The notes: generated from the letters alone by a model not told the origin. Numbered from the stretch's first letter, positions 16,127-23,807 are shown. The stretch is 29,895 nt of DNA from Cloacibacillus sp. (GCF_020860125.1 NZ_JAJBUX010000123.1:1-29895); one strand, 5' to 3'. Translations and numbers: made by a program.

Positions 16127-17254
16127 TTACCCGAGATAAGCCAGCAGCGCGCCTCCCGCGAGCACGGAGCCGATCTGCCCCGCGACGTTGGCGCCGACGG
16201 CGTGCATCAGCAGGTGGTTGCTGGGGTCGGCCTTCTGTCCCAGCCGCTGGATGGTGCGCGCGGACATCGGGAAGGCCGATATCCCCGCCGCCCCGATCAT
16301 CGGGTTGATGCGCTTATCTTTCGGCAGGAAGAGATTCAGCAGCTTCGCGGTGAGCACGCCGCCCGCGGTGTCCAGCACGAAGGCGACAAGCCCCATCGCG
16401 ATTATCACGAGAGTATTCACGTTGACGAATTTTTCACCCGTCATCGTCGCGGCGATCGCAAAGCCCAAGAGTATTGTCACAATATTTGCCAGCTCGTTCT
16501 GCGCGGCGTTGGAGAGACGGTCGGTGACGCCGCTGACGCGCAGCAGGTTGCCGAACATGACAAAGCCGAGCAGTGAGACGGAGGCGGGGGCGACGATACC
16601 GCCGAGAATGGTTATGAGTATCGGGAAGAGTATCAGCATGCGGCGTGACACCGGCCGGTCGGCGTAGGGCATCTTCATGCAGCGCTCGTTCTTGGTGGTG
16701 AGGGCCAAAATCACCGGCGGCTGAATGAGCGGCACAAGGGCCATGTATGTATAGGCCGCCACCGATATCGGTCCCAGCAGGTTAGGCGCGAAACGCGTCG
16801 ATACATATATCGAAGTCGGCCCGTCCGCGGCGCCGATGATACCGATCGAGGCCGCCTCGTAGATATCATAGCCAAAGAATAGCGCGAGGCCCATGGTGAG
16901 GAATATACCCATCTGCGCGGTAAGGCCGAAGAGGAACATCTTCGGGTTTGCCAGCAGCGGCGTGAAGTCGCACATCGCGCCAACGGCGATCAGGATCAGC
17001 AGTGGCATGATCTCCGTGGCGATACCGATCTTGAAGAACATCGAAAGCGCCCCCTCGATGAGCTTGCCGCCCGCGATCTGGTCTATCGCGGAAGAAAGGG
17101 GAAGGTTCACAAGTATCGTCCCAAATCCCATCGGCAGCAGCAGATTCGGCTCAAACTCCTTTTTGACCGCCAGATAGATCAGCAATCCGCCGACTCCCAT
17201 CATCACAAGGTTTTGCCACGTTACCGCCTCAAATGTGTGGATGAAGAAATCCAT
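16127..17254 (-). CDS. Na+-translocating decarboxylase beta subunit (OadB/GcdB/MmdB family)
   Basis: This 375-residue polytopic membrane protein has about ten or eleven helices. It contains the family hallmark GIIGAADGPTSIYVSTRFAP, whose Asp is essential for Na+ transport in oxaloacetate decarboxylase beta subunits, and PMIGAAGISAFPMSART near the C-terminus. The beta subunit couples decarboxylation of a carboxybiotin intermediate to Na+ export. Its length matches glutaconyl-CoA and methylmalonyl-CoA decarboxylase beta subunits. No alpha, gamma or biotin-carrier subunit is adjacent, so substrate is unknown. An upstream in-frame start at 17293 gives a basic extension; the ATG at 17254 gives the family-like start MDFFIHTF. 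It has its own promoter region shared with the divergent EamA gene. Confidence 0.9.
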   Translation of the reverse strand: MDFFIHTFEAVTWQNLVMMGVGGLLIYLAVKKEFEPNLLLPMGFGTILVNLPLSSAIDQIAGGKLIEGALSMFFKIGIATEIMPLLILIAVGAMCDFTPLLANPKMFLFGLTAQMGIFLTMGLALFFGYDIYEAASIGIIGAADGPTSIYVSTRFAPNLLGPISVAAYTYMALVPLIQPPVILALTTKNERCMKMPYADRPVSRRMLILFPILITILGGIVAPASVSLLGFVMFGNLLRVSGVTDRLSNAAQNELANIVTILLGFAIAATMTGEKFVNVNTLVIIAMGLVAFVLDTAGGVLTAKLLNLFLPKDKRINPMIGAAGISAFPMSARTIQRLGQKADPSNHLLMHAVGANVAGQIGSVLAGGALLAYLG

Positions 17255-17289
17255 TCTCCGCTCACGTCTCCTTAATATTTTTCTGTATC

Positions 17290-17300
17290 GCACACTATAT
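17290..17300 (-). promoter_or_regulatory. Promoter-region 11-mer shared with the wzz promoter
   Basis: The plus-strand sequence GCACACTATAT occurs here, 36 bases upstream of the decarboxylase beta start, and exactly again at 16071-16081 upstream of wzz. On the minus strand it reads ATATAGTGTGC and includes a TATAGT that could serve as a -10. No strong -35 is visible. Confidence 0.35.
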
Positions 17301-17352
17301 CACAAAAGAGGCAAAAGTGAGCCGCCCATCTCACGCACCATGTAAAAAAATA

Positions 17353-17375
17353 GTGTACAATATATCAGGTGTACA
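17353..17375 (+). promoter_or_regulatory. Candidate -10 and GTGTACA direct repeat upstream of the exporter operon
   Basis: TACAAT at 17356-17361 is a plausible -10 for the EamA-MFS-EamA operon, with a poor -35. GTGTACA occurs at 17353-17359 and 17369-17375, 16 bp apart. Each copy contains the palindrome TGTACA, so it could be an operator. Confidence 0.35.
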
Positions 17376-17389
17376 GGGAGGGTCTGCCG

Positions 17390-18322
17390 ATGCCGTTATG
17401 GGGTTTTCTGCTCAGTTTTCTTGCCGCCGCGATGTGGGCTGCTTCGCCCATTATGGTCAACTATGGCCTCGCGATCTCAAAGTGTTCGATACACGAAGTA
17501 AATCCCTTCCGCGCCGTTGTCTTTTTTGTCACTTCGCTCATCATCGCGCTGATATACAACGGCGGACACATAACGCCCGTCACCTCGCCGCTGATCTATT
17601 TCTATCTGTTTGCCGGCGTCTCGGCCGGTTATCTGCTCGGAGACCTCTTTTACTTCATCGCCATCCGTGAGATCGGCGTAAGCCTCGCTGTGCCGATAGC
17701 GAACGGCTACCCGATACTGGTGATCTTCACCTCCTGGATACTTCTAGGTGAGCCAGTGACGATGAAGCTGCTCTGGGGCGTCTTCGTTGTGGTCTCAGGC
17801 ATATTGCTGCTCCGCTTCGGCGGAGAAAAGATCAAGGAGACAAACGACGCGGCGGCGGCGCTCCATAATAAGCGCAGGCTGATGAAGGGCTTTGCCTTCG
17901 CCATTGCCGCCGGATGCTTCTGGGCCCTATCCGCGCCGATGACGAAGCTTGTAATCATCACCTCAGAACTCGGCCTTGTCGAAGTCACCTTCTATCGCTC
18001 CCTCGCCTTTCTCGTAATCTCCGTCGTCGCGCGCATCGTCACCGTAAAATACCGCCCCGCGCTGACGATCCCGCTGCGGAGCGTCCGGCCCACAGCAGCC
18101 ATATACTTTGCGGGGGCGGCCTTCGTCGGCCTCTGCCTTGGTTCCATCGTCTACGCGACCTGTCTTGTCGTGATGCCGGTGGCGATCGTGACGGCTATCA
18201 CGGCCACAAGTCCACTCATCGCCGCGCTCTTCGGCCACTTCGCCCTCAAAGAGCGGCTTTTGAAACTGCAGTGGACGGGGATCGTCCTTATAATCGCCGG
18301 CTCCGTCGCCGTGGGGATATAG
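17390..18322 (+). CDS. EamA/DMT-superfamily transporter
   Basis: This 310-residue membrane protein has ten predicted helices arranged as two EamA repeats (about 3-140 and 160-305). The second half begins KGFAFAIAAGCFWALSAPMTK, the mirror of the N-terminal LLSFLAAAMWAASPIMVNYG, and ends near LKLQWTGIVLIIAGSVAV, the typical EamA finish. The substrate is unknown; the family exports amino acids, nucleotides and drugs. A GTG at 17369 is in frame, but GGAGGG seven bases before the ATG at 17390 fixes the start there. It is the first gene of a tight operon with an MFS transporter and a second EamA protein. Confidence 0.88.
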   Translation: MPLWGFLLSFLAAAMWAASPIMVNYGLAISKCSIHEVNPFRAVVFFVTSLIIALIYNGGHITPVTSPLIYFYLFAGVSAGYLLGDLFYFIAIREIGVSLAVPIANGYPILVIFTSWILLGEPVTMKLLWGVFVVVSGILLLRFGGEKIKETNDAAAALHNKRRLMKGFAFAIAAGCFWALSAPMTKLVIITSELGLVEVTFYRSLAFLVISVVARIVTVKYRPALTIPLRSVRPTAAIYFAGAAFVGLCLGSIVYATCLVVMPVAIVTAITATSPLIAALFGHFALKERLLKLQWTGIVLIIAGSVAVGI

Positions 18323-18325
18323 GAG

Positions 18326-19579
18326 ATGATCTTCCCGAACGCGCTGCGCGCGCTTAACAGCAGAAACTACCGCCTCTTCTTCGCCGCCCAGACCGTCTCT
18401 ATGACAGGGCTCTGGATGCACCGCGTCGCCGTCGGCTGGCTCGTCTTCCGCCTCACCGACTCCAACAGCGCCCTCGGCCTCATGGACTTTGTCGCTTCGC
18501 TGCCGATATGCCTGCTATCGCCCTTCGCGGGGGCGGTTATCGAGCGGCTTGATTTGAGAAAAACGCTGTTCTATTTACAGGCGGGCTGTATGTGTATCGC
18601 CTTCACGCTCGCTTTCCTCACGCTCACAGAGCTGATCTCCTTCAGGCTCGTAATAATCCTCGCCGTTTCTCGCGGTATGCTTGATGCATTCGAGCTGCCG
18701 ACGCGCTACTCCCTCGTCTCTTACATGGTGGACAGTAAGGACGACGTCGCCAACGCCGTCGCGCTGAACTCGACGCTCTTTAACACCGCGCGCATGATCG
18801 GGCCGACGGTCGGCGGATTCGTAATCCACGCCTTCGGCGAAAGCTTCTGCTTTCTCTCCAACGGCTTCTGCTACCTGACGACCCTTGGGGCGCTGCGCAT
18901 GATGAGGATGAAAAAGCCCCCCATCGGCAAGACCGGCGGCGAGAGTCACCCGCTGCGCGATACCTGGGAGGGCATCAAGATGGCGCGCCGCTTCGCGCCC
19001 TACCGCTACTTCCTCACGCTGATCACGATCACGGGATTCTTTTCCTTCCCTACGATCATCCTCATGCCGGCAATGGCTAAGAGCGTCCTGCACGGCAACT
19101 CTAAGACCCTTGGGCTGTTGCTGATGGGGGTAGCCATCGGCGCGCTGGCGGGCTCCCTGCTGATGGCCTCGCGCAAGACCACCGCCGACTACTCCTGGTG
19201 GTGTACGCGCACCTGCCTCGGCTTCGGCCTCTCGGTGATGCTCTTTTCGCTGTCGCGCAGCATCCTCTTCGGCATCATCCTCGCCGTGCCAGTAGGCTTC
19301 TGCATGGTCACCTGCACCATCGCCTGCAACACACTGATGCAGACCATGAGCGGCGACGCGAGCCGCAGCCGCATCATGGCCCTCTACACACTCGCCATCG
19401 TCGGCATCCCGCCCTTCGGCAGCCTGTTGTCGGGTAAGCTCGGCGACATCGTCGGCACCGCCTGGGCGCTGTTCATCTGCGGGATATTCTGCACCGTGGC
19501 CGCCTATTACTACATGAAAAAGATAGATAAGGTAAGCTATCAAATACTGCGTGCGCTGAAGCGCGAGGGGGCACTATGA
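18326..19579 (+). CDS. MFS transporter (EntS/MFS_3-like exporter)
   Basis: This 417-residue protein has about twelve membrane helices. The N-terminal NALRALNSRNYRLFFAAQTVSMTGLWMHRVAVGWLV is the recognisable start of the EntS/MFS_3 subgroup (enterobactin-exporter-like), and SRGMLDAFELPTRYSLVSYMV plus NALALNSTLFNTARMIGP-like sequence (here NAVALNSTLFNTARMIGP) continues that pattern. It would act as a proton-coupled exporter in the inner membrane; cargo cannot be read. It begins three bases after the upstream EamA stop, with AGGAG abutting the ATG. Its stop overlaps the next EamA start (ATGA), so the three transporters are co-expressed. Long antisense frames across it are GC-rich shadows. Confidence 0.9.
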   Translation: MIFPNALRALNSRNYRLFFAAQTVSMTGLWMHRVAVGWLVFRLTDSNSALGLMDFVASLPICLLSPFAGAVIERLDLRKTLFYLQAGCMCIAFTLAFLTLTELISFRLVIILAVSRGMLDAFELPTRYSLVSYMVDSKDDVANAVALNSTLFNTARMIGPTVGGFVIHAFGESFCFLSNGFCYLTTLGALRMMRMKKPPIGKTGGESHPLRDTWEGIKMARRFAPYRYFLTLITITGFFSFPTIILMPAMAKSVLHGNSKTLGLLLMGVAIGALAGSLLMASRKTTADYSWWCTRTCLGFGLSVMLFSLSRSILFGIILAVPVGFCMVTCTIACNTLMQTMSGDASRSRIMALYTLAIVGIPPFGSLLSGKLGDIVGTAWALFICGIFCTVAAYYYMKKIDKVSYQILRALKREGAL

Positions 19580-20493
19580 GTTCTAATTCATCAAATTACC
19601 GGTCGGTGCTGATCGCCGACATGACGCTGGTCCTGGTCGCATTCATCTGGGGCGCTGGGATTCCGCTCTCCGCGGTGCTCGCGCGGGGGCTGACCCCGCT
19701 TTGGGCAGTGGCGCTGCGAATGCTGATCGCCGCCTTTTTCCTCATCCTGATGTTTCCAAAGACGATATTGACCTCTACGCGGCGCGACTGGGGGATATCC
19801 CTTATACAGACCTCGATACTGACCTGCGTATTCGTCTCGCTCACCTTCGGTCTCGTCTACAGCACGGCAAGCAAGCAGGCATTCATCGGCGGCCTCAACG
19901 TCATTCTGGTGCCAGTCTTCGTCTGGATACTCTATAAGGTGCGCCCCTCCGGCTGGCTCTTCGCGGGAGCGGGAGTCACCACCGTCGGACTGCTCGTCAT
20001 GGGCTTCACTCCGGGAATGGAATTTAACTTCGGCGACCTGCTGTCCTTTATAATGGCGATATTCTACGCGGCGCAGGTGCTCGGCGCCGATTACTGCGCG
20101 CGGCGAGTCGAGCCGACACGGCTCGTGGCGCTGCACATCATTATGCTCGCGGTAATACTCGCCGTACTCGCGCTTATCTTTGAGCCGATCCCGAATCCGC
20201 TGACCTTCAGCAAAAAGATCTGGGCCTCGCTGCTCTGCGTCTCGCTCTGCAACACCATCCTCTGCTTCATCCTCCAGTTCCGCGCCCAGAAAAAGACCAG
20301 CGCCACCCACGCCGCGGTAATATTCTCCCTTGAGGGCCTCTTCGGCTACATCCTCGCCGTCGCCAGCGGCCAGGACCCCTTCCATCTCCAGGGCGCGCTA
20401 GGCGGTGTCCTCATCATCGTCGGTATGCTCATCACAGAGCTTGAGGGCTTCCTAAAGGCAAGGCGCGAACAAAAGGAGCCGGCAACGGAATAG
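19576..20493 (+). CDS. EamA/DMT-superfamily transporter (RhaT/YdcZ-like)
   Basis: This 305-residue protein has ten predicted helices in two EamA repeats. The opening LIADMTLVLVAFIWGAGIPLSAVLARGLTPLWAVALRMLIA is a strong EamA signature. The second repeat includes ATHAAVIFSLEGLFGYILAVASGQ, with the conserved S-L-E/P-x-F segment, and the usual GALGGVLIIVGMLITEL ending. It differs clearly in sequence from the EamA protein two genes upstream, so it is not a recent duplicate. The ATG overlaps the MFS stop by four bases. Substrate unknown. No terminator with a U-run follows; the transcript would run into the hairpin-rich repeat element downstream. Confidence 0.88.
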   Translation: MSSNSSNYRSVLIADMTLVLVAFIWGAGIPLSAVLARGLTPLWAVALRMLIAAFFLILMFPKTILTSTRRDWGISLIQTSILTCVFVSLTFGLVYSTASKQAFIGGLNVILVPVFVWILYKVRPSGWLFAGAGVTTVGLLVMGFTPGMEFNFGDLLSFIMAIFYAAQVLGADYCARRVEPTRLVALHIIMLAVILAVLALIFEPIPNPLTFSKKIWASLLCVSLCNTILCFILQFRAQKKTSATHAAVIFSLEGLFGYILAVASGQDPFHLQGALGGVLIIVGMLITELEGFLKARREQKEPATE

Positions 20494-20546
20494 TAAGGAG
20501 CGATAAACACAATACGCCGCATAGGTCTCTATTGACGTGCGGCAGA

Positions 20547-20794
20547 ATAAATCACGGTTTAGCACAGGTTTTTGGCGCCCTCTGTGAGGGAGCTGGCTCG
20601 GCGATCTTTTCGCCGAGACTGAGGGAGAGTTGACCTTCGGTTCTCCCGCGGCTTCTGCCGCGGGCTCTGTATGGCGCGGGAACCGCGCCATACAGAGCAA
20701 CACTCCTTCCGTCAGCCGCCAAAAACAGGCGGCCGACACCTCCCTCAGAGAGGGAGGCTAAAAGGGCAAAGTCAAAAGCTAAACCGTAATTTAT
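20547..20794. repeat. MITE-like element of nested hairpins with 17-bp terminal inverted repeats
   Basis: The ends, ATAAATCACGGTTTAGC (20547-20563) and GCTAAACCGTAATTTAT (20778-20794), are inverted copies with one mismatch. Inside lies a second inverted pair (20578-20592 and 20740-20754, 14 of 15 matching). Individual hairpins follow: 8-bp stems at 20597-20617 and 20645-20664, a 16-bp stem with a GAA loop at 20664-20698, a 6-bp stem at 20715-20733 and an 8-bp stem at 20739-20757. There is no credible coding frame; open frames here are by-products of the symmetry. The structure fits a non-autonomous mobile or intergenic repeat inserted between converging genes. I see no clear target-site duplication. 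Confidence 0.8.
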
Positions 20795-20813
20795 CTTTTT
20801 ACCTACCAAAGGG

Positions 20814-20937
20814 AATCGGCGTTTAGACGTGCTGATGACGACGCGAAATAAGGCCGGAAAACCGCAGGCGCACTTTGGTGCGTCGAGGATTTTCCGGCCT
20901 TGTTGAGCTAAGTCAGCGGCGCGTATAAACGCCGATT
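20814..20937. repeat. Second nested palindromic element, also possible terminator for ccdA
   Basis: Outer arms AATCGGCGTTTA (20814-20825) and TAAACGCCGATT (20926-20937) are perfect 12-bp inverted repeats. Nested inside are AAGGCCGGAAAA (20850-20861) and TTTTCCGGCCTT (20890-20901), a perfect 12-bp stem, and a 5-bp innermost stem CGCAC/GTGCG (20869-20882). The element is unrelated in sequence to its neighbour at 20547-20794. It lies just beyond the ccdA stop and could halt transcription from that side, although the U-run after the stem is poor. Confidence 0.7.
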
Positions 20938-20946
20938 TCCGGTGAT

Positions 20947-21615
20947 TTAGAATAGAGACGCCCAATAGGCAAAGTAGTCGGTCGCTATCCCCAGTCCGGC
21001 CGCAACCAATATCACTCCGGACACCGTTTTGATGACCTTCCCGTTACGCCGCAGCCACTGGAATATCCCCTTTATCCTCGTAAAGAAGAGCGCCGCGAGG
21101 ATATACGGGATGCCGAGTCCCATCGAGAAGACAAAGAGATAGAATATCCCCTCGCCCACCGTCTTGCCGTTGCCGGCGAGCATCAGCGCCGAGCCGAGGA
21201 AGGGACCAAGGCAGGGCGTCCAGCCAAGCGAGAAGGCTCCGCCGAAGAGCAGCGCGCCGACAAAACCGCTCTGCTTGACCTTCACGTCAAGCTTCTTCTC
21301 AACATCGAGGAAACCGATATTGAAGACGCCGAGAAAGTGCAGGCCGAAGATCATGATCACGATGCCGCTCACACGCTGCAGCAGCAGCCGGTGGTCGTTA
21401 AGTATCGCGCCGAGAGAGGTCGCCGTCGCGCCCATCGCCATAAAGATGAGCGTGAAGCCGGCGACAAAACCAAGCGTGTTTATGACGCTCGCGCGCTTGC
21501 CCTTCTCCGTCTCCGCCGCGAGGTACATCAGGTAAACGGGCAGCATCGGCAGCATGCAGGGGGATATGAATGCCAGGAATCCCTCCAGAAAGAGGAGGGG
21601 CAGTTCACCCGCCAT
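20947..21615 (-). CDS. ccdA: CcdA-type thiol-electron carrier (DsbD transmembrane domain family)
   Basis: This 222-residue protein has six predicted helices. It carries the two conserved membrane cysteines: Cys20 in FLAFISPCMLPMLPVYLMYL and Cys135 in FSLGWTPCLGPFLGSALM. These shuttle electrons from cytoplasmic thioredoxin across the membrane to extracytoplasmic thiol proteins. It starts two bases after the TlpA-like gene's stop, so the pair forms a reducing relay with the secreted thioredoxin-fold partner. No cytochrome c maturation genes are visible, so the recipient may be general thiol repair rather than haem ligation. Length matches the short CcdA form lacking the DsbD alpha and gamma domains. 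Confidence 0.92.
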   Translation of the reverse strand: MAGELPLLFLEGFLAFISPCMLPMLPVYLMYLAAETEKGKRASVINTLGFVAGFTLIFMAMGATATSLGAILNDHRLLLQRVSGIVIMIFGLHFLGVFNIGFLDVEKKLDVKVKQSGFVGALLFGGAFSLGWTPCLGPFLGSALMLAGNGKTVGEGIFYLFVFSMGLGIPYILAALFFTRIKGIFQWLRRNGKVIKTVSGVILVAAGLGIATDYFAYWASLF

Positions 21616-21616
21616 G

Positions 21617-22123
21617 TTATTTTTTCGCCTCTTCCACCAGCTTCATGACGGCGGCCTTTGTCGTGCCGCCCTGTATCTGGCCCGTAAGTTTACCCTCTCT
21701 GTTGATGACGAAGGTGCTCGGGATATAGCGGATGCCGAAATACTCCGCAAGCTCCTGATCGCTGTCGAGCAGCACCGTCATCGTGTAGCCGGTCTCCTTG
21801 ATAAAATTCTCGACCTTCGACTTCGTCTCGCGGCGGCCGTCCGTCATATTGACGGCCAGCAGCACGGCGTCGCCGGATTTTTTAAACTCCTTGCTCATCT
21901 CGTTAAACTCCGGCATCTCATTGCGGCAGGGAGGGCACCAGCTGGCCCAGAAATTGAGCACTACGACCTTGCCCTTGAACTGATTCAAGGAGACATTTTT
22001 GCCGGAAAGATCCTTCAGCGTGAAATTCTCTACCTGCGAGCCGTTGCCGAGGGCAAAGGCCGAGGTGGCGAATACAGAGGCGACTGTCAGCGCGAGAAAC
22101 AGAAGCAGAAATTTTTTGTACAT
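21617..22123 (-). CDS. TlpA/ResA-like periplasmic thioredoxin-fold protein
   Basis: This 168-residue protein has an N-terminal signal peptide (MYKKFLLLFLALTVASVFATSAFA, likely cleaved after AFA). The mature AhpC/TSA-TlpA domain contains FWASWCPPCRNEMPEF with the redox pair Cys63/Cys66 and the cis-Pro loop IRYIPSTFVINREG. It is a membrane-proximal or periplasmic thiol-disulfide reductase, reduced by the adjacent CcdA. The frame can be extended to an ATG at 22132 that abuts GGAG; the ATG at 22123 lies nine bases from it and gives a cleaner signal peptide. Expression probably begins at the promoter near 22160. Confidence 0.92.
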   Translation of the reverse strand: MYKKFLLLFLALTVASVFATSAFALGNGSQVENFTLKDLSGKNVSLNQFKGKVVVLNFWASWCPPCRNEMPEFNEMSKEFKKSGDAVLLAVNMTDGRRETKSKVENFIKETGYTMTVLLDSDQELAEYFGIRYIPSTFVINREGKLTGQIQGGTTKAAVMKLVEEAKK

Positions 22124-22158
22124 TACAACCATCTCCGTTTTTCATTTTTTGTGGAGCC

Positions 22159-22164
22159 ATTATA
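22159..22164 (-). promoter_or_regulatory. -10 element for the TlpA/CcdA operon
   Basis: A perfect TATAAT lies on the minus strand about 36 bases before the TlpA-like start, in an AT-rich gap. The -35 is poor, so the call rests on the -10 and position. Confidence 0.45.
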
Positions 22165-22233
22165 TAACATATATGTATTTTTTAAAAGTACAGATATCAT
22201 ATTATTAAAATTTTCTCCTTTTATTTTTGCTTA

Positions 22234-22263
22234 TTGACATTGGAGTACAAAAAATGCTACATT
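22234..22263 (+). promoter_or_regulatory. Sigma70 promoter of the racemase-family gene
   Basis: TTGACA (22234-22239), an 18-base spacer and TACATT (22258-22263) preceded by TGC, an extended -10. Transcription would start near 22270, giving a leader of about 37 bases before the TTG start. Confidence 0.7.
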
Positions 22264-22306
22264 TATAAAAATTGTTTTGCTTTTATCTTGGTTGGGGGGA
22301 ATAGTA

Positions 22307-23056
22307 TTGCCGTTCTACAAAATCAAATCGAAGTCACGCTCCTGGGATGGAGAGCCGGTCGGAATTTTAATTTTGGACGCGGCCTATCCCTGTGTCCCAG
22401 GAAATGTCGGCAACGCCACGACATTTCCGTTCCCGGTACGCTACCATGAGGTGCGCGGCGCCTCTATCGACCGTCTCTTGAACCAACGCGACCCGGCGCT
22501 GCTCGCACCCTTCATAGAGGGCGCGCAGAAGCTGGAGGCCGAGGGCGTGCGCGCGGTCACGGGAGCCTGCGGTTTTATGGCGCTCTTCCAGCAGGAGATC
22601 GCCGACGCCGTCGACATTCCCGTCTTTATGTCCAGTATGCTGCAGGTACCTTTCATTGTGCGTACCCTCAAGAGGGGTAAGAAGGTGGGCATCATCTCCG
22701 CCAACGCCTCCGTCATGACCGAACAGCATCTGCGCAACGTCGGCATCACCACGGATATGCCGGTCGTCCTCTACGGCATGGAGGGCAAGGATGAATTCCG
22801 CTCTTCCGTCCTTGAGGAGAAGGGGACGATGGACACCGACATCATCGAACGAGAGATACTCGAGGTCTGCGACAAAATGCTCGCGGAAAACCCCGAGGTC
22901 GCCGCGATACAGCTTGAATGCAGCGACCTGCCTCCCTTCGCCGCCGCCGTCCACCGCCACACGGGGCTGCCGGTCTTCGACTTCATAACGATGATACGGC
23001 ACTTCGAAAGCGCGCTGAATCCAACGGAATACAGGGGAGCGCAATACCGTATGTAA
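22307..23056 (+). CDS. Aspartate/glutamate racemase-family protein (TTG start)
   Basis: This 249-residue protein has the Asp/Glu/hydantoin racemase fold. The paired active-site cysteines are Cys88 in VTGACGFMALFQ and Cys205 in IQLECSDLPPFA, positioned as in two-base racemases of this superfamily. It also has GILILDAAYPCVPGNVGN at the start. The exact substrate is unknown; this subgroup is close to uncharacterised proteins and hydantoin/Asp racemases. No ATG fits: TTG at 22307 has GGGGGG six to seven bases upstream and is chosen over the TTG at 22277. It is monocistronic, with its own promoter and terminator. Confidence 0.8.
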   Translation: MPFYKIKSKSRSWDGEPVGILILDAAYPCVPGNVGNATTFPFPVRYHEVRGASIDRLLNQRDPALLAPFIEGAQKLEAEGVRAVTGACGFMALFQQEIADAVDIPVFMSSMLQVPFIVRTLKRGKKVGIISANASVMTEQHLRNVGITTDMPVVLYGMEGKDEFRSSVLEEKGTMDTDIIEREILEVCDKMLAENPEVAAIQLECSDLPPFAAAVHRHTGLPVFDFITMIRHFESALNPTEYRGAQYRM

Positions 23057-23061
23057 AATCA

Positions 23062-23098
23062 AGGCCGCCCCGGTGGAAAGATTTTCCCGGGGCGGCCT
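23062..23098 (+). terminator. Strong hairpin after the racemase-family gene
   Basis: AGGCCGCCCCGG and CCGGGGCGGCCT form a perfect 12-bp GC-rich stem around a 13-base loop, six bases past the stop codon. The following U-run is short (TCTT). Confidence 0.7.
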
Positions 23099-23164
23099 CT
23101 TAGATGTGTGGTCTTCTATCCGTTCTGCCTCGCAGCAAGGTTTTTCGACTTCTTAATTAATATG

Positions 23165-23192
23165 ACAAAAATCGTCACAGGGCGTGCTGACG
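23165..23192 (-). terminator. Candidate intrinsic terminator of the HdeD-like operon
   Basis: On the minus strand CGTCA (23192-23188) and TGACG (23177-23173) form a short stem followed by ATTTTTG. It lies 20 bases beyond the HdeD-like stop. The stem is weak. Confidence 0.4.
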
Positions 23193-23211
23193 TACTTATA
23201 ACCGCCGCCCC

Positions 23212-23784
23212 TTATTCCTGCTTCTCGGCCGCCTGTAAGCATCCCCTGCCGAGGAATATCAGGCTCATACCGCCAAATATGAAGTCTACCCCGAGGACTA
23301 CGCCGATCATCGCGATGCCGGTGACCATGTTCTGCCACATAAGCCAGGCAAGCACGAGGGCGAGGATGCCGGAGACCAGTGTCCAGACCGCGCCGTCGAT
23401 GTGGCGGATGTTCCAGTATTGTATGATCTTCGTCACGCCGTCAACGAGGAAATAGGCGGAGAGGAGTATCGAAAGCGTCAGAACGCCCGCGAGCAGCTTC
23501 GTGATGAAGAGGAAGCCCGCGACGAAGGCGCAGAGGGAGCTGAATACCTCCCACCAACCGCCGGTCTTGTCCTTAAAGGCCTTATATGCGCCGTAGGCCT
23601 GGGCGCATCCCGCGATTACCAGGATCCATCCGACGAGCATCTCTATCGCGAATGAGGCGACGAGAGGCATCCAGAGGGCGATAAACCCCGTGAGGAGCAT
23701 CAGCGCCCCCGTCCAGTAGAACCTTGTCTTATTTTTTAAAAGATATTCTTTCGTCATTTTTTCGGAAAACAGCATCTTGTTCAT
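23212..23784 (-). CDS. HdeD/DUF308-family membrane protein
   Basis: This protein of about 190 residues has six short helices in three repeated pairs, starting FYWTGALMLLTGFIALWMP and continuing with LVGWILVIAGCAQAYGAYKAF, LLSAYFLVDGVTKIIQYWNIR and IGVVLGVDFIFGGMSLIFLG. The G-x-x-x-I-x-x-G-x-x-x spacing and the F/Y-x-x-x-G pairs are the HdeD pattern. The family includes the E. coli acid-resistance membrane protein; function elsewhere is unproven. Starts at 23784 or 23775 both follow AAGGTGG; an upstream ATG at 23823 has no ribosome site and would overlap the small ORF before it. Probably co-transcribed with that small ORF. Confidence 0.8.
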   Translation of the reverse strand: MNKMLFSEKMTKEYLLKNKTRFYWTGALMLLTGFIALWMPLVASFAIEMLVGWILVIAGCAQAYGAYKAFKDKTGGWWEVFSSLCAFVAGFLFITKLLAGVLTLSILLSAYFLVDGVTKIIQYWNIRHIDGAVWTLVSGILALVLAWLMWQNMVTGIAMIGVVLGVDFIFGGMSLIFLGRGCLQAAEKQE

Positions 23785-23807
23785 CCACCTTTGTCTTCTG
23801 ATCTCAA

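Noticed and set aside
18575..19543. 322-codon antisense frame across the MFS gene
   Set aside because: Composition is Asp/Glu/Arg/His/Gly-rich with no fold motif; typical shadow of a GC-rich gene. The sense strand has clear MFS signatures and operon overlaps.
19591..20385. 264-codon antisense frame across the second EamA gene
   Set aside because: Charged, repetitive shadow composition; the sense frame is an unmistakable transporter.
20452..20965. Minus-strand frames of 95 and 137 codons in the intergenic gap
   Set aside because: They run through the hairpin elements and their residues reflect the inverted repeats; no ribosome site or family.
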